The notes: generated from the letters alone by a model not told the origin. DNA of 64,000 nucleotides from SFWF01 sp045636705 (GCA_045636705.1 JAZTYA010000010.1:32738-96737); one strand, 5' to 3'; shown: positions 50,234-59,740, numbered from the stretch's first letter. Program-made: numbers and translations.

Positions 50234-50722
50234 ATGGACGTTTTCTTTGAACAAATAGTAAAAATGAAAATGACGGCAAAGGAACTGCTTTTGTACGTTT
50301 CGGTTTGGGGCGTAGCAGGAATTTTAGCCTTTTTTGCCCTTGCTTTTTTAGGACAACTTTCTTTTATTGTGGCTATTGGTTTAATCTATGCCGCTTGGAA
50401 GCTTTCGAGTCGGTTTTTTGTTGAGTATGAGTATATCTTTACAAACGGGGACCTCGATTTTGATAAAATTACCGCAAAGTCGGCAAGAAAAAGAGCCGCT
50501 TCGGTTAACTGTTCCAAGGTTCAAAAGTACGGAAAGTATAACTGGGCATCAAAACCCTCGGCAACGGTAAAAAAGGTTTATACCTTTTGTAATAAAGGGG
50601 ACGAAAATGCAGTTTATATGATAGTTCCCAACAGAAACGAGGGCACGGTGTTAATAATTTTCTCTCCCGAAGAGAGAATAAAGGGTGCAATCGAAAAGGC
50701 AATCCCAAGAATTGCTATGTAA
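50234..50722 (+). CDS. Membrane protein of a DUF6106-like family
   Basis: This 162-residue protein has two membrane helices (about residues 20-42 and 44-60) and a soluble beta-rich C-terminal part (about 65-160) with FVEYEYIFTNGDLDFDKI, similar in layout to PH-like membrane-associated domains. It lies between the SDR and NAD(P)HX repair genes with 15- and 12-bp gaps, so it is in the same transcript. No catalytic residues are visible and the function is unknown. Confidence 0.6.
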   Translation: MDVFFEQIVKMKMTAKELLLYVSVWGVAGILAFFALAFLGQLSFIVAIGLIYAAWKLSSRFFVEYEYIFTNGDLDFDKITAKSARKRAASVNCSKVQKYGKYNWASKPSATVKKVYTFCNKGDENAVYMIVPNRNEGTVLIIFSPEERIKGAIEKAIPRIAM

Positions 50723-50734
50723 CAGAGGATAAAA

Positions 50735-52222
50735 ATGATTGTTTTAAACAAAGAAAATATGATAGCCGCCGAAAAGGCGGCTATAGCTTCCTATATATCA
50801 GAAGAAACGTTAATGGAAAATGCCGGCACCGCTGCCGCCAACTTTATTTTAAAACAGCAAGGCCCTAGTGAAAAAAGGGTCACGGTTGTTTGCGGAAAAG
50901 GGAACAATGGCGGTGACGGTTTTGTTATTGCAAGGGTTTTGTCAAATAAAGGCTTTTTAGTGTCGGTAGTATTGGCCACCACACCTAAAAACTATTCGGG
51001 AAATCCTTTGAAAATGTATAAAAAGCTTCCTTCAAAGGTAAGACTTATAAGAACCGAAAAAGATTTATCGGTGGCAGAGGACTATATTAAAAACAGTGAT
51101 ATAATAGTTGACGCTATTTTCGGCATCGGCTTTAAAGGAGAAGCAAGGGACAACGAAAAGGTGCTAATCGATTTGATAAACGGCTCAAGCGCCTTTGTTT
51201 ACTCGGTTGATTTGCCAAGCGGACTTGAATGCAACAGTGGTGCGGTTTTGGGCTCTGCTGTGAAAGCGGACGAGACCATTACCTTCGAGGCTTTAAAGCC
51301 CTGTCACGTTCTGCCACCGTCAAACGCTCTTTGCGGAAATCTTTCGGTTCAAAAAATAGGAATAAAGGCAGAAACCCTAGACCGGACAGAGCCTCTTTGC
51401 AGGGTTATAGAAAAACCCAATTTACCAAAGAGGGATAAAAACTCTCATAAGGGAAGTTTTGGCACGGCTCTTTCTGTTTCGGGAAGCTACGGTATGCCGG
51501 GAGCATCCATTTTGGCGGCAAGAGCAGCACTTCGTTCGGGCGTTGGCAAACTTTATGCCGTTTGTCCGCCTGAAAATTATACTGCTTTAGCGGTATCTGT
51601 GCCCGAAGCGGTACTGGTTTTAGCCGATATAGAAAAGGATAGCGCTCCTGTTTTTAGCGCCCTAAACTATGCCGACTCGGTCTTGATAGGTCCGGGACTA
51701 TCGCTTAGCGAAAAAAGAAAAGATTTCATAAAAGAATTGTTAAATACGGCAACCGTTCCAACTATAGTTGATGCCGACGGAATAAACGCCATAGCAAACG
51801 ACATAGAATTTATTAAAAAGGTAAAGGCGGACGTTATTTTCACTCCACACGCGAAAGAAATGGCGCGACTTACGGGACTCAGCATTGCCGAAATAGAGCA
51901 AAACCGACTAAACGTGGCAAAGGCTTTTGCTATGGAGTATGGTGTTTATCTGATTTTAAAGGGCGCAAACACTATAGTTTCGACACCTGAAGGCGAGCTT
52001 TTTGTCAATATGACAGGAAATCCGGGCCTTAGCACAGCGGGAAGCGGAGACGTTTTGTCGGGCATGGTAGCTTCCTTTGTAGCAGAGGGACGCGACACCT
52101 TGTCGGCGCTGTTAAGCGCGGTTTATTTTCACGGCGCCGCAGGTGACAGAGCGGCAAAGCTTCTTAGCGAACGCGGAATGATAGCCTCTGACATTATTGA
52201 AAATCTGCCATACCTTTTATAA
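50735..52222 (+). CDS. nnr: Bifunctional NAD(P)HX epimerase/dehydratase
   Basis: This 495-residue protein combines an N-terminal NnrE epimerase domain (VVCGKGNNGGDGFVIARVL, IVDAIFGIGFKGE, VYSVDLPSGLECNSG) with a C-terminal ADP-dependent NnrD dehydratase (HKGSFGTALSVSGSYGMPGA, VDADGINAIAN, TPHAKEMARLTG, GNPGLSTAGSGDVLSGM). It repairs hydrated NAD(P)H. The full two-domain length is present with no break. Confidence 0.96.
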   Translation: MIVLNKENMIAAEKAAIASYISEETLMENAGTAAANFILKQQGPSEKRVTVVCGKGNNGGDGFVIARVLSNKGFLVSVVLATTPKNYSGNPLKMYKKLPSKVRLIRTEKDLSVAEDYIKNSDIIVDAIFGIGFKGEARDNEKVLIDLINGSSAFVYSVDLPSGLECNSGAVLGSAVKADETITFEALKPCHVLPPSNALCGNLSVQKIGIKAETLDRTEPLCRVIEKPNLPKRDKNSHKGSFGTALSVSGSYGMPGASILAARAALRSGVGKLYAVCPPENYTALAVSVPEAVLVLADIEKDSAPVFSALNYADSVLIGPGLSLSEKRKDFIKELLNTATVPTIVDADGINAIANDIEFIKKVKADVIFTPHAKEMARLTGLSIAEIEQNRLNVAKAFAMEYGVYLILKGANTIVSTPEGELFVNMTGNPGLSTAGSGDVLSGMVASFVAEGRDTLSALLSAVYFHGAAGDRAAKLLSERGMIASDIIENLPYLL

Positions 52223-52254
52223 AATTTTTCTGTTTTTAAAAGGGGTAATGGTTT

Positions 52255-52752
52255 TTGAAAAGGGCGATTTCTTTAATTCTTTTGGTTTTAACCTTGACTT
52301 CTTGTGCAGGGAAGGAAAAAATTGAACCAAAGCTTTCAAACGTTTCCTTTGTGGCAGAAATATCTTATTATAACGAGAACTATTCTGCCGACTGTACCAT
52401 TGACAACGAGGGCAAGCTGAAAGCCGTGATAAGAGTTCCCGAAACGCTTGAGGGATTTACCTTGACGGTTAGCGATAAAGGGGTCGAGGCGGAATATTTA
52501 GGAATTAAATATACCCCTACCGACGGCAATATGCCCTTTGCAAGTGTGATAAAGCAGGTCTATGACAGGCTAAATCTTGTGAGCACGATGGGTGAAACCA
52601 AAAAAGAGGATAAGGAATACATACGCTCTTTTGGCGAGGGCGCCGAAAAGACAACTCTTCACCTGACCGAAGCGGGATATCCGATTTTGTTAAGACTTCC
52701 CGATGAAAGATTTTTTATCGAGTTTTATAACGTAACAGTATTAAATAATTAG
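52255..52752 (+). CDS. Putative lipoprotein of unknown function
   Basis: This 165-residue protein starts at TTG (52255) with AAGGGG upstream. It has a lipoprotein signal peptide ending LTSC (Cys about residue 17). The mature part is beta-rich, with SFVAEISYYNENYSADCTID resembling small Clostridia lipoproteins that carry YxNxxYxAxxxxD-type beta strands. It lies between the NAD(P)HX repair and PAP2 genes and is likely anchored on the outer membrane face. No domain could be named with confidence. Confidence 0.65.
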   Translation: MKRAISLILLVLTLTSCAGKEKIEPKLSNVSFVAEISYYNENYSADCTIDNEGKLKAVIRVPETLEGFTLTVSDKGVEAEYLGIKYTPTDGNMPFASVIKQVYDRLNLVSTMGETKKEDKEYIRSFGEGAEKTTLHLTEAGYPILLRLPDERFFIEFYNVTVLNN

Positions 52753-52762
52753 GAAGAAGAAA

Positions 52763-53257
52763 ATGAACAAGGAAAGATATTTAAAAACAATGGAGTGGCT
52801 AAAAAGCCACGAAGAATTCACGAAAACCTTAATTTCGGTTGAAAAGCTTTTTGAAATTATTATTTATGCCGTGTATCCTGCATTCTTGCTTCATTTGGTG
52901 TTTGCGGATAAGGAAAGGTTTTTAACCTCGGTTTTAACCTGCTTTATACCCTTTGTGCTTGTGAGCATCTTCAGAGAAAAGTATAACGCGAAAAGGCCTT
53001 ACGAGGTTTATGAAACCGCTGCGGCTATCCCTAAGGATAAAAAGGGCCGCTCGATGCCGAGCCGACACGTTTTTTCGGCAACAATTATTTCGGTAAGCAT
53101 ATTTTTTAGTCTTCCCGTTTTAGGGGTTTCTTGTTTTCTTATAGCCTTGGCCATAGCCTTTCTCAGGGTGTTTTTAGGCGTTCATTTTATAAAGGACGTG
53201 GTAGTCGGAGCCTTGGTTGGTTTGGTCTTTGGAATTTTAGGCAGTTTAATATTTTAA
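52763..53257 (+). CDS. PAP2-family membrane phosphatase
   Basis: This 164-residue protein has about four to five membrane helices and the three-part PAP2 signature: KYNAKRPYE (KxxxxxxRP), SMPSRHVFSA (PSxH), and FLRVFLGVHFIKDV (RxxxxxHxxxD). Such enzymes remove phosphate from lipid pyrophosphates, for example undecaprenyl pyrophosphate, recycling the carrier used by cell-wall and glycan synthesis. It is a compact member. A terminator follows. Confidence 0.87.
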   Translation: MNKERYLKTMEWLKSHEEFTKTLISVEKLFEIIIYAVYPAFLLHLVFADKERFLTSVLTCFIPFVLVSIFREKYNAKRPYEVYETAAAIPKDKKGRSMPSRHVFSATIISVSIFFSLPVLGVSCFLIALAIAFLRVFLGVHFIKDVVVGALVGLVFGILGSLIF

Positions 53258-53261
53258 AAAT

Positions 53262-53292
53262 AAAAACGGAAGCGTTACGCTTCCGTTTTTTC
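53262..53292. terminator. Bidirectional terminator between PAP2 gene and mtaB
   Basis: A 13-bp stem AAAAACGGAAGCG/CGCTTCCGTTTTT with loop TTA lies between convergent genes. It overlaps the last codons of mtaB. Confidence 0.88.
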
Positions 53293-54567
53293 TGCTATTA
53301 TATAGTCCTCTTCGACCGATTTTAGCTTAACGTTTATTATCTGACCCGATAAAGAACGGTCGGTTTTAAGCTTTACCCTTGCATAGTTTTCGGTATAGCC
53401 AACCGATACGCCATCCTTGTGTGTTTCAAAAAGCACGGGCAGAGTAAGACCGATTTGTGAATTTAAAAAGGCTCTTTCAGCATCGTTTGCCGCTTTTTGC
53501 ATAATGGCGGCTCTTCTTTCCTTCTCTTTTTTCTCAACCTGACCCGTGTAGCTTGCGGCGAAGGTGCCCGGGCGCACCGAGTAGGCGAAAACGTGACCTC
53601 TAGCGAAGTTTATTTCCTTATAAAAAGCAAGGCTTTTTTCGAAATCTTCTTCGGTTTCTCCTGCAAAGCCTACCATAACGTCGGTTGTAATCGAGGGGTT
53701 TTTAAAGTTTTTCCTGATACGGAAAACCAAATCTCTATAAAAGGCGGTATCATAGTGGCGGATCATCTTTTTAAGGGTTTTATCGCATCCCGACTGAAGT
53801 GCCAGGTGAAACTGAGGACAAAACTTGGGCTCATTATTTAATCGAGCAAGCACCTCTTCACTCATGTGGTCAGGCTCAAGGGAGCCAAGCCTCACACGCT
53901 TGATTCCTTCGGGTTTTGCGGCGGCCGAGACCGCATCGCAAATATTAAGCCCGTTATCCTTGCCGTAAGAGGTTAAGTTTATGCCGACAAGCACAATTTC
54001 CGAAAAGCCCTTAGCCGCAAGGCTTTCGGCCTCTTTTTCAATATCTTCAAGACTGCGCGAACGAATGACACCGCGAGCTTTTGGAATTATACAATAGGTG
54101 CAGTATCTGTCACAACCGTCCTCTATTTTCATAAAGGCGCGTGTGCGCTCCGAAAAATCGGTAAGGGCAGGGGTTGTGTAGCTTTCGTCCTTTTCGTGAT
54201 TTTCAATATTGATTACGCGTTTGCCCGTTTTAATAAATTCCTCTAAAAGCAAAGGAATTTTAGCAGGCGAGGTGTTACCTGTGATAATATCGGCTTCCTC
54301 TAAAGCGAGCGCCTCTTCGGGAAACGCTTGGGGCATACAACCTGCAAGAACGATGATGGAAAAGGGGTTGTTTTTCTTAAAACGACGAACGGCTTGACGG
54401 GTTTTTCTATCACTTTCTGCCGTAACCGTACAGGAATTTATAACAACACAGTCGGCATCGTTGGCGTTTGAAACGAGGGTGTGTCCTGCAGTTGCCAACT
54501 TCTCCGATATCGACTGACTTTCATACTGATTTACCTTGCAACCTAACGTGTAAAAGGCAATTTTCAT
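53275..54567 (-). CDS. mtaB: tRNA t6A37 methylthiotransferase MtaB
   Basis: This 430-residue radical-SAM enzyme has the N-terminal UPF0004 domain (FYTLGCKVNQYESQSI, INSCTVTAESDRKTRQAV, LAGCMPQ), the radical-SAM cluster motif CDRYCTYCIIPKARG, and a C-terminal TRAM region. It adds a methylthio group to t6A37 in tRNA. The start at 54567 is preferred to 54627 because TAGGAG precedes it and it fits the family N-terminus. It is opposite to its neighbours. Confidence 0.94.
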   Translation of the reverse strand: MKIAFYTLGCKVNQYESQSISEKLATAGHTLVSNANDADCVVINSCTVTAESDRKTRQAVRRFKKNNPFSIIVLAGCMPQAFPEEALALEEADIITGNTSPAKIPLLLEEFIKTGKRVINIENHEKDESYTTPALTDFSERTRAFMKIEDGCDRYCTYCIIPKARGVIRSRSLEDIEKEAESLAAKGFSEIVLVGINLTSYGKDNGLNICDAVSAAAKPEGIKRVRLGSLEPDHMSEEVLARLNNEPKFCPQFHLALQSGCDKTLKKMIRHYDTAFYRDLVFRIRKNFKNPSITTDVMVGFAGETEEDFEKSLAFYKEINFARGHVFAYSVRPGTFAASYTGQVEKKEKERRAAIMQKAANDAERAFLNSQIGLTLPVLFETHKDGVSVGYTENYARVKLKTDRSLSGQIINVKLKSVEEDYIIAEKTEA

Positions 54568-54641
54568 GTGTCTTTCTCCTAAAATGTTTTCTAAAAAAAT
54601 AATACCATAAAAGCGGCATCTTTTCAAGAAATTAAAAAATA

Positions 54642-54670
54642 TTGAAAAATTCCTATAAAAAGAGTATAAT
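54642..54670 (+). promoter_or_regulatory. Promoter of trkA-trkH
   Basis: TTGAAA (54642-54647), 17-bp spacer, TATAAT (54665-54670), about 37 bp before trkA. Confidence 0.85.
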
Positions 54671-54706
54671 TAAATAGAATAAACGCTTGAAAGAGGTTTA
54701 AACATT

Positions 54707-56065
54707 ATGAAGATTGTCATTGTCGGCGGCGGAAAGGTTGGCCGTAGTCTTACCGAGCTATTGTCCCTTGAAGGTCATAACGTTACTGTAATCGAAACCG
54801 AGAAAAAACTCGTTGAGTCCTTGGTTAACGATTATGATGTAATAGGCTTTTGCGGAAACGGTGGCTCCTTTTCCGTAATGGAAGAGGCAAAGGTTAAGGA
54901 TTCGGATATCTTTATTTCGGTTACGGGCTCGGACGAATTTAATATAATGAGCTGCCTTGTTGCAGGAAAGCTTGGCGCAAAAAGAACGGTTGCAAGGGTT
55001 AGAAATCCTGAATATTCAAGTCAGGTTTCCTTCATGAGAAATAAGCTGGGTCTTAACCTTGTTATCAACCCCGAACTTGAGGTTGCAAACGAAATTGCTC
55101 GTTTTATCGAGTTTCCGTCGGCTATGAATATTGAAACCTTTGCAAAGGGAAGAATAGAGCTTGCCGAAATCGTGGTTTCCGAGGACAGCATTCTTTGCGG
55201 AACCAAGCTTATGGAACTTCGCAAAAAAATGAGCGTGCCGATTCTTATTTGCGCCGTTCAACGAGGAGACAGCGTAATTATTCCTTCAGGTAGTTTTATA
55301 ATTGAGGCAGGCGACAGGGTTCACTTCTCGGCTCCTCATAAGGCTCTTCCCAAGATATTTAAGACTTTAGGTTTTTCAAAGAAAAAGATAAAATCGGTGT
55401 TAATCGTTGGCGGAAGCAGAACTGCTTTCTATCTTGCAAAGCGTTTATCCCACGCGGGAATAGACGTAAAACTTATTGAACAGGACCTTGATAGAGCGCA
55501 AAGGCTTGAAGAGGCACTTGACAACGTTACCGTAATTTGTGCAGACGGAACCGACCACGAGCTTTTGTCTGCCGAAAGAATTGCCGACTTTGACGCTACC
55601 GTGGCACTTACACAAATTGATGAAGAAAACCTCATTTTATCTATGTATGCCGAGTCAAAGGGAGTGGAAAAAACCGTTAGCAAGGTTGACCGAGTGTCGA
55701 TTATGAATCTGCTTTCAGGAAAACTTGGAAACTCCAACACGGTAACACCCAAAAACGTAGCCGCAAGAACGATTCTTCGTTACGTTCGCGCCGTTTCAAA
55801 TGCTGACGGAAGCGAAATGAGAACGCTTTATCAGATTATCGACGGCAAGGCGGAGGCAATGGAGTTTATTGCTTCGGAAAACTGCAAGCTAAACGGCGTG
55901 GCTCTTAAAAATTTAAACTTAAAGCCAAATATAATTATTGCTTGTGTAAGCCATCATAACACGGTTATTATTCCCGACGGTAATACCGAAATCAATTCAG
56001 GGGACAGCGTTATTCTTATTACCGCCGGACAAACAATAGTTGACCTAAACGACATTTTAGCATAA
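54707..56065 (+). CDS. trkA: Trk potassium uptake regulator TrkA
   Basis: This 452-residue protein has two RCK-N/RCK-C tandem sets: first Rossmann GGGKVGRSLTELLSLEGHNV with acidic ribose-binding ETE, and second VGGSRTAFYLAKRLSHAGID at about residue 229. This two-copy form is typical of TrkA. It binds NAD(H) and gates the TrkH channel from the cytosol. It lies 33 bp before trkH. Confidence 0.95.
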   Translation: MKIVIVGGGKVGRSLTELLSLEGHNVTVIETEKKLVESLVNDYDVIGFCGNGGSFSVMEEAKVKDSDIFISVTGSDEFNIMSCLVAGKLGAKRTVARVRNPEYSSQVSFMRNKLGLNLVINPELEVANEIARFIEFPSAMNIETFAKGRIELAEIVVSEDSILCGTKLMELRKKMSVPILICAVQRGDSVIIPSGSFIIEAGDRVHFSAPHKALPKIFKTLGFSKKKIKSVLIVGGSRTAFYLAKRLSHAGIDVKLIEQDLDRAQRLEEALDNVTVICADGTDHELLSAERIADFDATVALTQIDEENLILSMYAESKGVEKTVSKVDRVSIMNLLSGKLGNSNTVTPKNVAARTILRYVRAVSNADGSEMRTLYQIIDGKAEAMEFIASENCKLNGVALKNLNLKPNIIIACVSHHNTVIIPDGNTEINSGDSVILITAGQTIVDLNDILA

Positions 56066-56098
56066 CGCTTTTAAAAACTTTTTATAAAGGAATTTTTT

Positions 56099-57532
56099 AT
56101 GAATTACAGAATGGTTTTATACATTCTTGGCAAAACGGTTGGAATAGAGGGACTTTTCCTTTTGGCTCCTGCGGTTTGCGGAATGATTTATAAGGAAAAC
56201 TTTTTGCCCTATCTTTTGTGGGCAGTAGTTCTTTATGCGATTTCCTTTCTTGTTTGCTTTAAAAAGCCAAAACAGACCGAGATACATCCGCTTGACGGAT
56301 TTATCTGCGTTGCGCTTTGTTGGATAATTTTATCTCTCTTTGGTGCAGTACCTTTTATGTTGACAGGAGAGATGCCTTCCTTCTTCGATGCGTTTTTTGA
56401 AATTGTTTCGGGCTTTACAACGACCGGCGCTTCGGTTGTGGCAAACGTCGAGGGACTTTCTCATGCAACACTTCTTTGGAGAAGCTTATCCCAGTGGCTA
56501 GGCGGAATGGGAGTGCTTGTCTTCGTGCTTGCGGTAATGCCAAAAGCAGATATGAAAAACACCCGATATATGCACGTGATGCGAGCAGAGGTTCCGGGTC
56601 CCACGGTAGACAAGCTGGTGCCTAAAATTGCCTCTACCGCAAGGGTTATGTATGCGATTTATTTAGGTCTTACCGCTTTAGAGGTTGTTTTCTTGCTTTT
56701 TGGCGGAATGGATATTTTTGAAGCGCTTACACATTCCTTCTCAACCGCTTCGACGGGTGGTTTTGGAATAAAGAATGATTCGATTGGCGGCTATTCGCCA
56801 TATTTACAGTACGTTATAGGAACCTTTATGTTCCTTTTCGGCATAAACTTGAACGTCTTTTACCTTATCCTAACGGGACACGTTTTAAAGGCCTTTAAGA
56901 GTGAAGAGTTCTGGTGGTATATCGGAATTGCCCTTTCCTCTGTTGGAATAATTACGATAAGCCTTATAGGACGGGAAGGCTCCTTTAGACAGGCCTATTT
57001 TCAGGTTGCGTCAATTATGACAACCTCGGGATTTTCAACCGCAGATTTTAACTCCTGGCCGGTGATAGCGCAAGCCGTTTTAGTGCTTTTGATGTTTATA
57101 GGCGGCTCCACGGGCTGCACCGCAGGCGGAATAAAGGTTGGCAGACTTTTGCTGCTTGGTAAAAACGCAAAAAGGGAAGCGGGCTATCTTTTACATCCGA
57201 ATCTTGTGCGCTCGGTTAAGGTTGACGGAAGAACGATTTCGCACGAAACTATCCGTGGCACAACCTCGTTTATAATTATTTATATGATAATATTCGTGGT
57301 AGCAACCCTCGCTTTAATTGCGGTTGAGAGTTGTGACCTGGTTACAGGCTTTACCGCGGTTACGGCAACCCTTAATAATATAGGCCCCGGACTTGCAGGG
57401 GTAGGACCTACCGCAAACTTTGGCGGATTTACAGATTTTTCAAAACTGCTTTTATCCTTTGTGATGCTTATAGGCAGACTTGAGATTTTCCCACTTTTAA
57501 TACTTTTTTCTCCTGCTTCTTGGAGAAGATAA
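56099..57532 (+). CDS. trkH: Trk potassium channel subunit TrkH
   Basis: This 477-residue protein has four membrane-pore-membrane repeats. The pore-filter regions are visible as FTTTGASVV, FSTASTGGFGIK, MTTSGFSTADF and FNNIGPGLAGVG-like TLNNIGPGLAGVG. A conserved GGSTGCTAGGIKVGR lies between the later repeats. With TrkA it forms a potassium uptake system in the membrane. Confidence 0.96.
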   Translation: MNYRMVLYILGKTVGIEGLFLLAPAVCGMIYKENFLPYLLWAVVLYAISFLVCFKKPKQTEIHPLDGFICVALCWIILSLFGAVPFMLTGEMPSFFDAFFEIVSGFTTTGASVVANVEGLSHATLLWRSLSQWLGGMGVLVFVLAVMPKADMKNTRYMHVMRAEVPGPTVDKLVPKIASTARVMYAIYLGLTALEVVFLLFGGMDIFEALTHSFSTASTGGFGIKNDSIGGYSPYLQYVIGTFMFLFGINLNVFYLILTGHVLKAFKSEEFWWYIGIALSSVGIITISLIGREGSFRQAYFQVASIMTTSGFSTADFNSWPVIAQAVLVLLMFIGGSTGCTAGGIKVGRLLLLGKNAKREAGYLLHPNLVRSVKVDGRTISHETIRGTTSFIIIYMIIFVVATLALIAVESCDLVTGFTAVTATLNNIGPGLAGVGPTANFGGFTDFSKLLLSFVMLIGRLEIFPLLILFSPASWRR

Positions 57533-57537
57533 AAAAT

Positions 57538-57563
57538 AAGCGGATAGGTTTAACCTATCCGCT
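57538..57563. terminator. Bidirectional terminator between trkH and acpP
   Basis: A stem AAGCGGATAGGTT/AACCTATCCGCTT with A/T tracts on both sides lies between convergent genes. Confidence 0.87.
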
Positions 57564-57585
57564 TATATAGTTTTAAAAAGATTTA

Positions 57586-57813
57586 TTAAGAATTTTTTGC
57601 GATATAGTCAACAACAGCACCGATAGTAGTAAGGTTTTCAACCTCTTCATCAGGGATTTCAACACCGAACTCATCCTCGATTGACATTAAAAGGTCAACA
57701 AGGTCAAGGCTATCTGCACCGAGGTCATCTGCGATTTTGGTCTCAGCAGTCATGCTTTCTGCATCTGCATCAAGTTGTTCTGCCAAAATTGCGGTAATCT
57801 TTTCAAAAATCAT
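57586..57813 (-). CDS. acpP: Acyl carrier protein
   Basis: This 75-residue acidic protein has the phosphopantetheine site DLGADSLDLVDLLM with the modified Ser (about residue 36). It carries acyl chains in fatty acid synthesis. It is a single gene with its own promoter; no fab genes are nearby. GGAGG precedes the start. Confidence 0.96.
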   Translation of the reverse strand: MIFEKITAILAEQLDADAESMTAETKIADDLGADSLDLVDLLMSIEDEFGVEIPDEEVENLTTIGAVVDYIAKNS

Positions 57814-57861
57814 AGTTAGTCCTCCAAGTAAATGGTTTAAGCAAGGTTACTGCTTAATAGA

Positions 57862-57890
57862 ATAATAAAATGCAAAAAGGATTTTGTCAA
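57862..57890 (-). promoter_or_regulatory. Promoter of acpP
   Basis: On the minus strand TTGACA (57890-57885), 17-bp spacer, TATTAT (57867-57862), about 49 bp before the acpP start. Confidence 0.86.
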
Positions 57891-57950
57891 TACTTTTTTA
57901 TATACTATACATTATATATTATATATATGCAAAAATTTTTATAACACCCC

Positions 57951-57979
57951 TTGAAGAAAACAAATCAATATAGTATAAT
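57951..57979 (+). promoter_or_regulatory. Promoter of proS
   Basis: TTGAAG (57951-57956), 17-bp spacer, TATAAT (57974-57979). The leader of about 70 nt contains an interrupted hairpin TATGCC-AAGC...GCTT-GA-GGCATA (57991-58019) upstream of the SD. No T-box core is present there. Confidence 0.8.
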
Positions 57980-58053
57980 GTATTCGATTATATGCCAAGC
58001 TTTGTAGGCTTGAGGCATACACATATTATATATATACATATTAGGAGTTAAAA

Positions 58054-59487
58054 ATGGGCAAGGAAAAGTTAGTAAAAGAAATTACCTCAATAAAGGAAGA
58101 CTTTGCAAAATGGTACACCGACGTTGTGCTTAAGGCAGAGCTTATTGATTATGCATCTGTAAAGGGTTGCATGATTATCCGTCCTTATGGTTGGGCTATT
58201 TGGGAAAACATTCAAAAGATTCTTGACGGTATGTTTAAGGAAACAGGACACGAGAACGTTTCCATGCCTATGTTTATTCCTGAAAGTCTTTTACAAAAGG
58301 AGAAGGACCACGTTGAAGGCTTTGCTCCCGAGGTTGCTTGGGTAACCCACGGCGGTGCAGAAAAGTTAGAGGAAAAGCTCTGCGTTCGTCCTACTTCCGA
58401 AACGCTCTTTTGCGACCACTATAAAAATATAATTCATTCTTGGCGCGACCTACCTAAGCTTTATAATCAATGGTGTAGCGTTGTTCGTTGGGAAAAGACC
58501 ACCAGACCTTTTCTTCGTTCGCGCGAGTTCCATTGGCAAGAAGGTCATACCATTCACGCAACTGCAGAAGAGGCGCAGGCAGAAACAATCCAAATGCTTA
58601 ACGTTTATGCCGAGTTTGCAGAAAAATATCTTGCTATGCCGGTAGTAAAGGGAATCAAGACCGAGAAGGAGCGTTTTGCAGGCGCAGTTGAAACCTACAC
58701 TATTGAGGCTATGATGCACGACGGTAAGGCTTTACAGAGCGGAACCTCACACTTCTTTGGCGACGGCTTTGCAAAGGCTTTCGGCATTCAGTTTACCGAT
58801 AAGGATAACAAGCTTGCAACTCCTTTCCAGACCTCTTGGGGCGTCTCCACAAGACTTATCGGCGCTATCATTATGACACACGGCGACGACAACGGCCTTG
58901 TTCTTCCTCCTGCAGTAGCACCCATTCAGTTGGTTGTAGTTCCCATTGCTTCTCATAAAGAGGGTGTAACCGAAAAGGCTACAGAAATTTACGAAAGACT
59001 CCGTAAGGTCTGCAGAGCAAAGATTGATTTAAGCGACAACTCACCCGGATGGAAGTTTGCTGAGTATGAAATGAAGGGTGTGCCTCTTCGTCTTGAAATC
59101 GGACCTAGGGATATTGAAAACAATCAATGCGTTTTAGTTCGCAGAGATAACGGCGAAAAGATTACCGTTTCCTTAGACGAACTTGAAACCGCAGTTCCAA
59201 ATATGTTAGAGCAGGTTCGCGACGGACTTTATAACAAGGCTCTCGCTAACCGCACCGAGCACACATACACCGCAACTACCATGGACGAAATGATAGAAAC
59301 CGCTGATACTAAGCCGGGCTTTATCAAGGCTATGTGGTGTGAAGACAGAGCTTGCGAAGAGGCTTTAAAGGAAAAGGCAGGAGTTTCTTCTCGTTGTATG
59401 CCTTTTGAACAGGAAAGCTTCTCGGATAAATGTATCTGCTGCGGCAAGCCCGCCAAGAAGATGGTTTATTGGGGAAAAGCATATTAA
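58054..59487 (+). CDS. proS: Prolyl-tRNA synthetase, archaeal/eukaryotic-like short type
   Basis: This 477-residue class II synthetase lacks the insertion domain of the usual bacterial form. It has RPTSETLFCDHYKNIIHSWR (motif 2 region), FLRSREFHWQEGHTIHA, and a C-terminal domain with paired Cys (SDKCICCGKPAKKMVYWGKA) ending in Tyr, as in archaeal-type ProRS. It charges tRNA-Pro. Its stop codon lies within a perfect 14-bp hairpin. Confidence 0.95.
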   Translation: MGKEKLVKEITSIKEDFAKWYTDVVLKAELIDYASVKGCMIIRPYGWAIWENIQKILDGMFKETGHENVSMPMFIPESLLQKEKDHVEGFAPEVAWVTHGGAEKLEEKLCVRPTSETLFCDHYKNIIHSWRDLPKLYNQWCSVVRWEKTTRPFLRSREFHWQEGHTIHATAEEAQAETIQMLNVYAEFAEKYLAMPVVKGIKTEKERFAGAVETYTIEAMMHDGKALQSGTSHFFGDGFAKAFGIQFTDKDNKLATPFQTSWGVSTRLIGAIIMTHGDDNGLVLPPAVAPIQLVVVPIASHKEGVTEKATEIYERLRKVCRAKIDLSDNSPGWKFAEYEMKGVPLRLEIGPRDIENNQCVLVRRDNGEKITVSLDELETAVPNMLEQVRDGLYNKALANRTEHTYTATTMDEMIETADTKPGFIKAMWCEDRACEEALKEKAGVSSRCMPFEQESFSDKCICCGKPAKKMVYWGKAY

Positions 59488-59740
59488 GAAGCAAACGGCT
59501 TCTTAATATGCAGTGAAGTTTGTTTGCCTAAAAGGCAAACAAATGAAGCGGCTTATGCCGTGAAGCGCACCAAAGGTGCATGAAGTTTGTGCTTCGCACA
59601 AGTTAACGTGTCTGCGACGCTGTTTTAAAATTAGTGCCGAAAGGCACACCAAAATATTGCCGCAAGGCAATCCATCATTTTGTGAAACAAACCTTCATTG
59701 TCCGAAAGGACACCATCATTCTGTAAGGACCTTCATTTTT
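59479..59740 (+). repeat. Hairpin-chain element copy D (gene-less), beginning on the proS stop codon
   Basis: The first unit is GCATATTAAGAAGC-aaacg-GCTTCTTAATATGC (59479-59511), whose left arm is proS coding sequence with its stop. Next come TTGTTTGCC-taaaa-GGCAAACAA, CGGC-ttat-GCCG, GCACC-aaa-GGTGC and TTGTGC-ttc-GCACAA, joined by GTGAAG/ATGAAG linkers. After the centre come GTGCC-gaaa-GGCAC, TTGCC-gcaa-GGCAA, TTTGT-gaa-ACAAA and GTCC-gaaa-GGAC, joined by CATCATT/CTTCATT linkers. The stretch is noncoding. Confidence 0.8.

Noticed and set aside
57951..58053. T-box leader for proS
   Set aside because: The leader is only about 70 nt and lacks the T-box core and terminator; it has a single interrupted hairpin.
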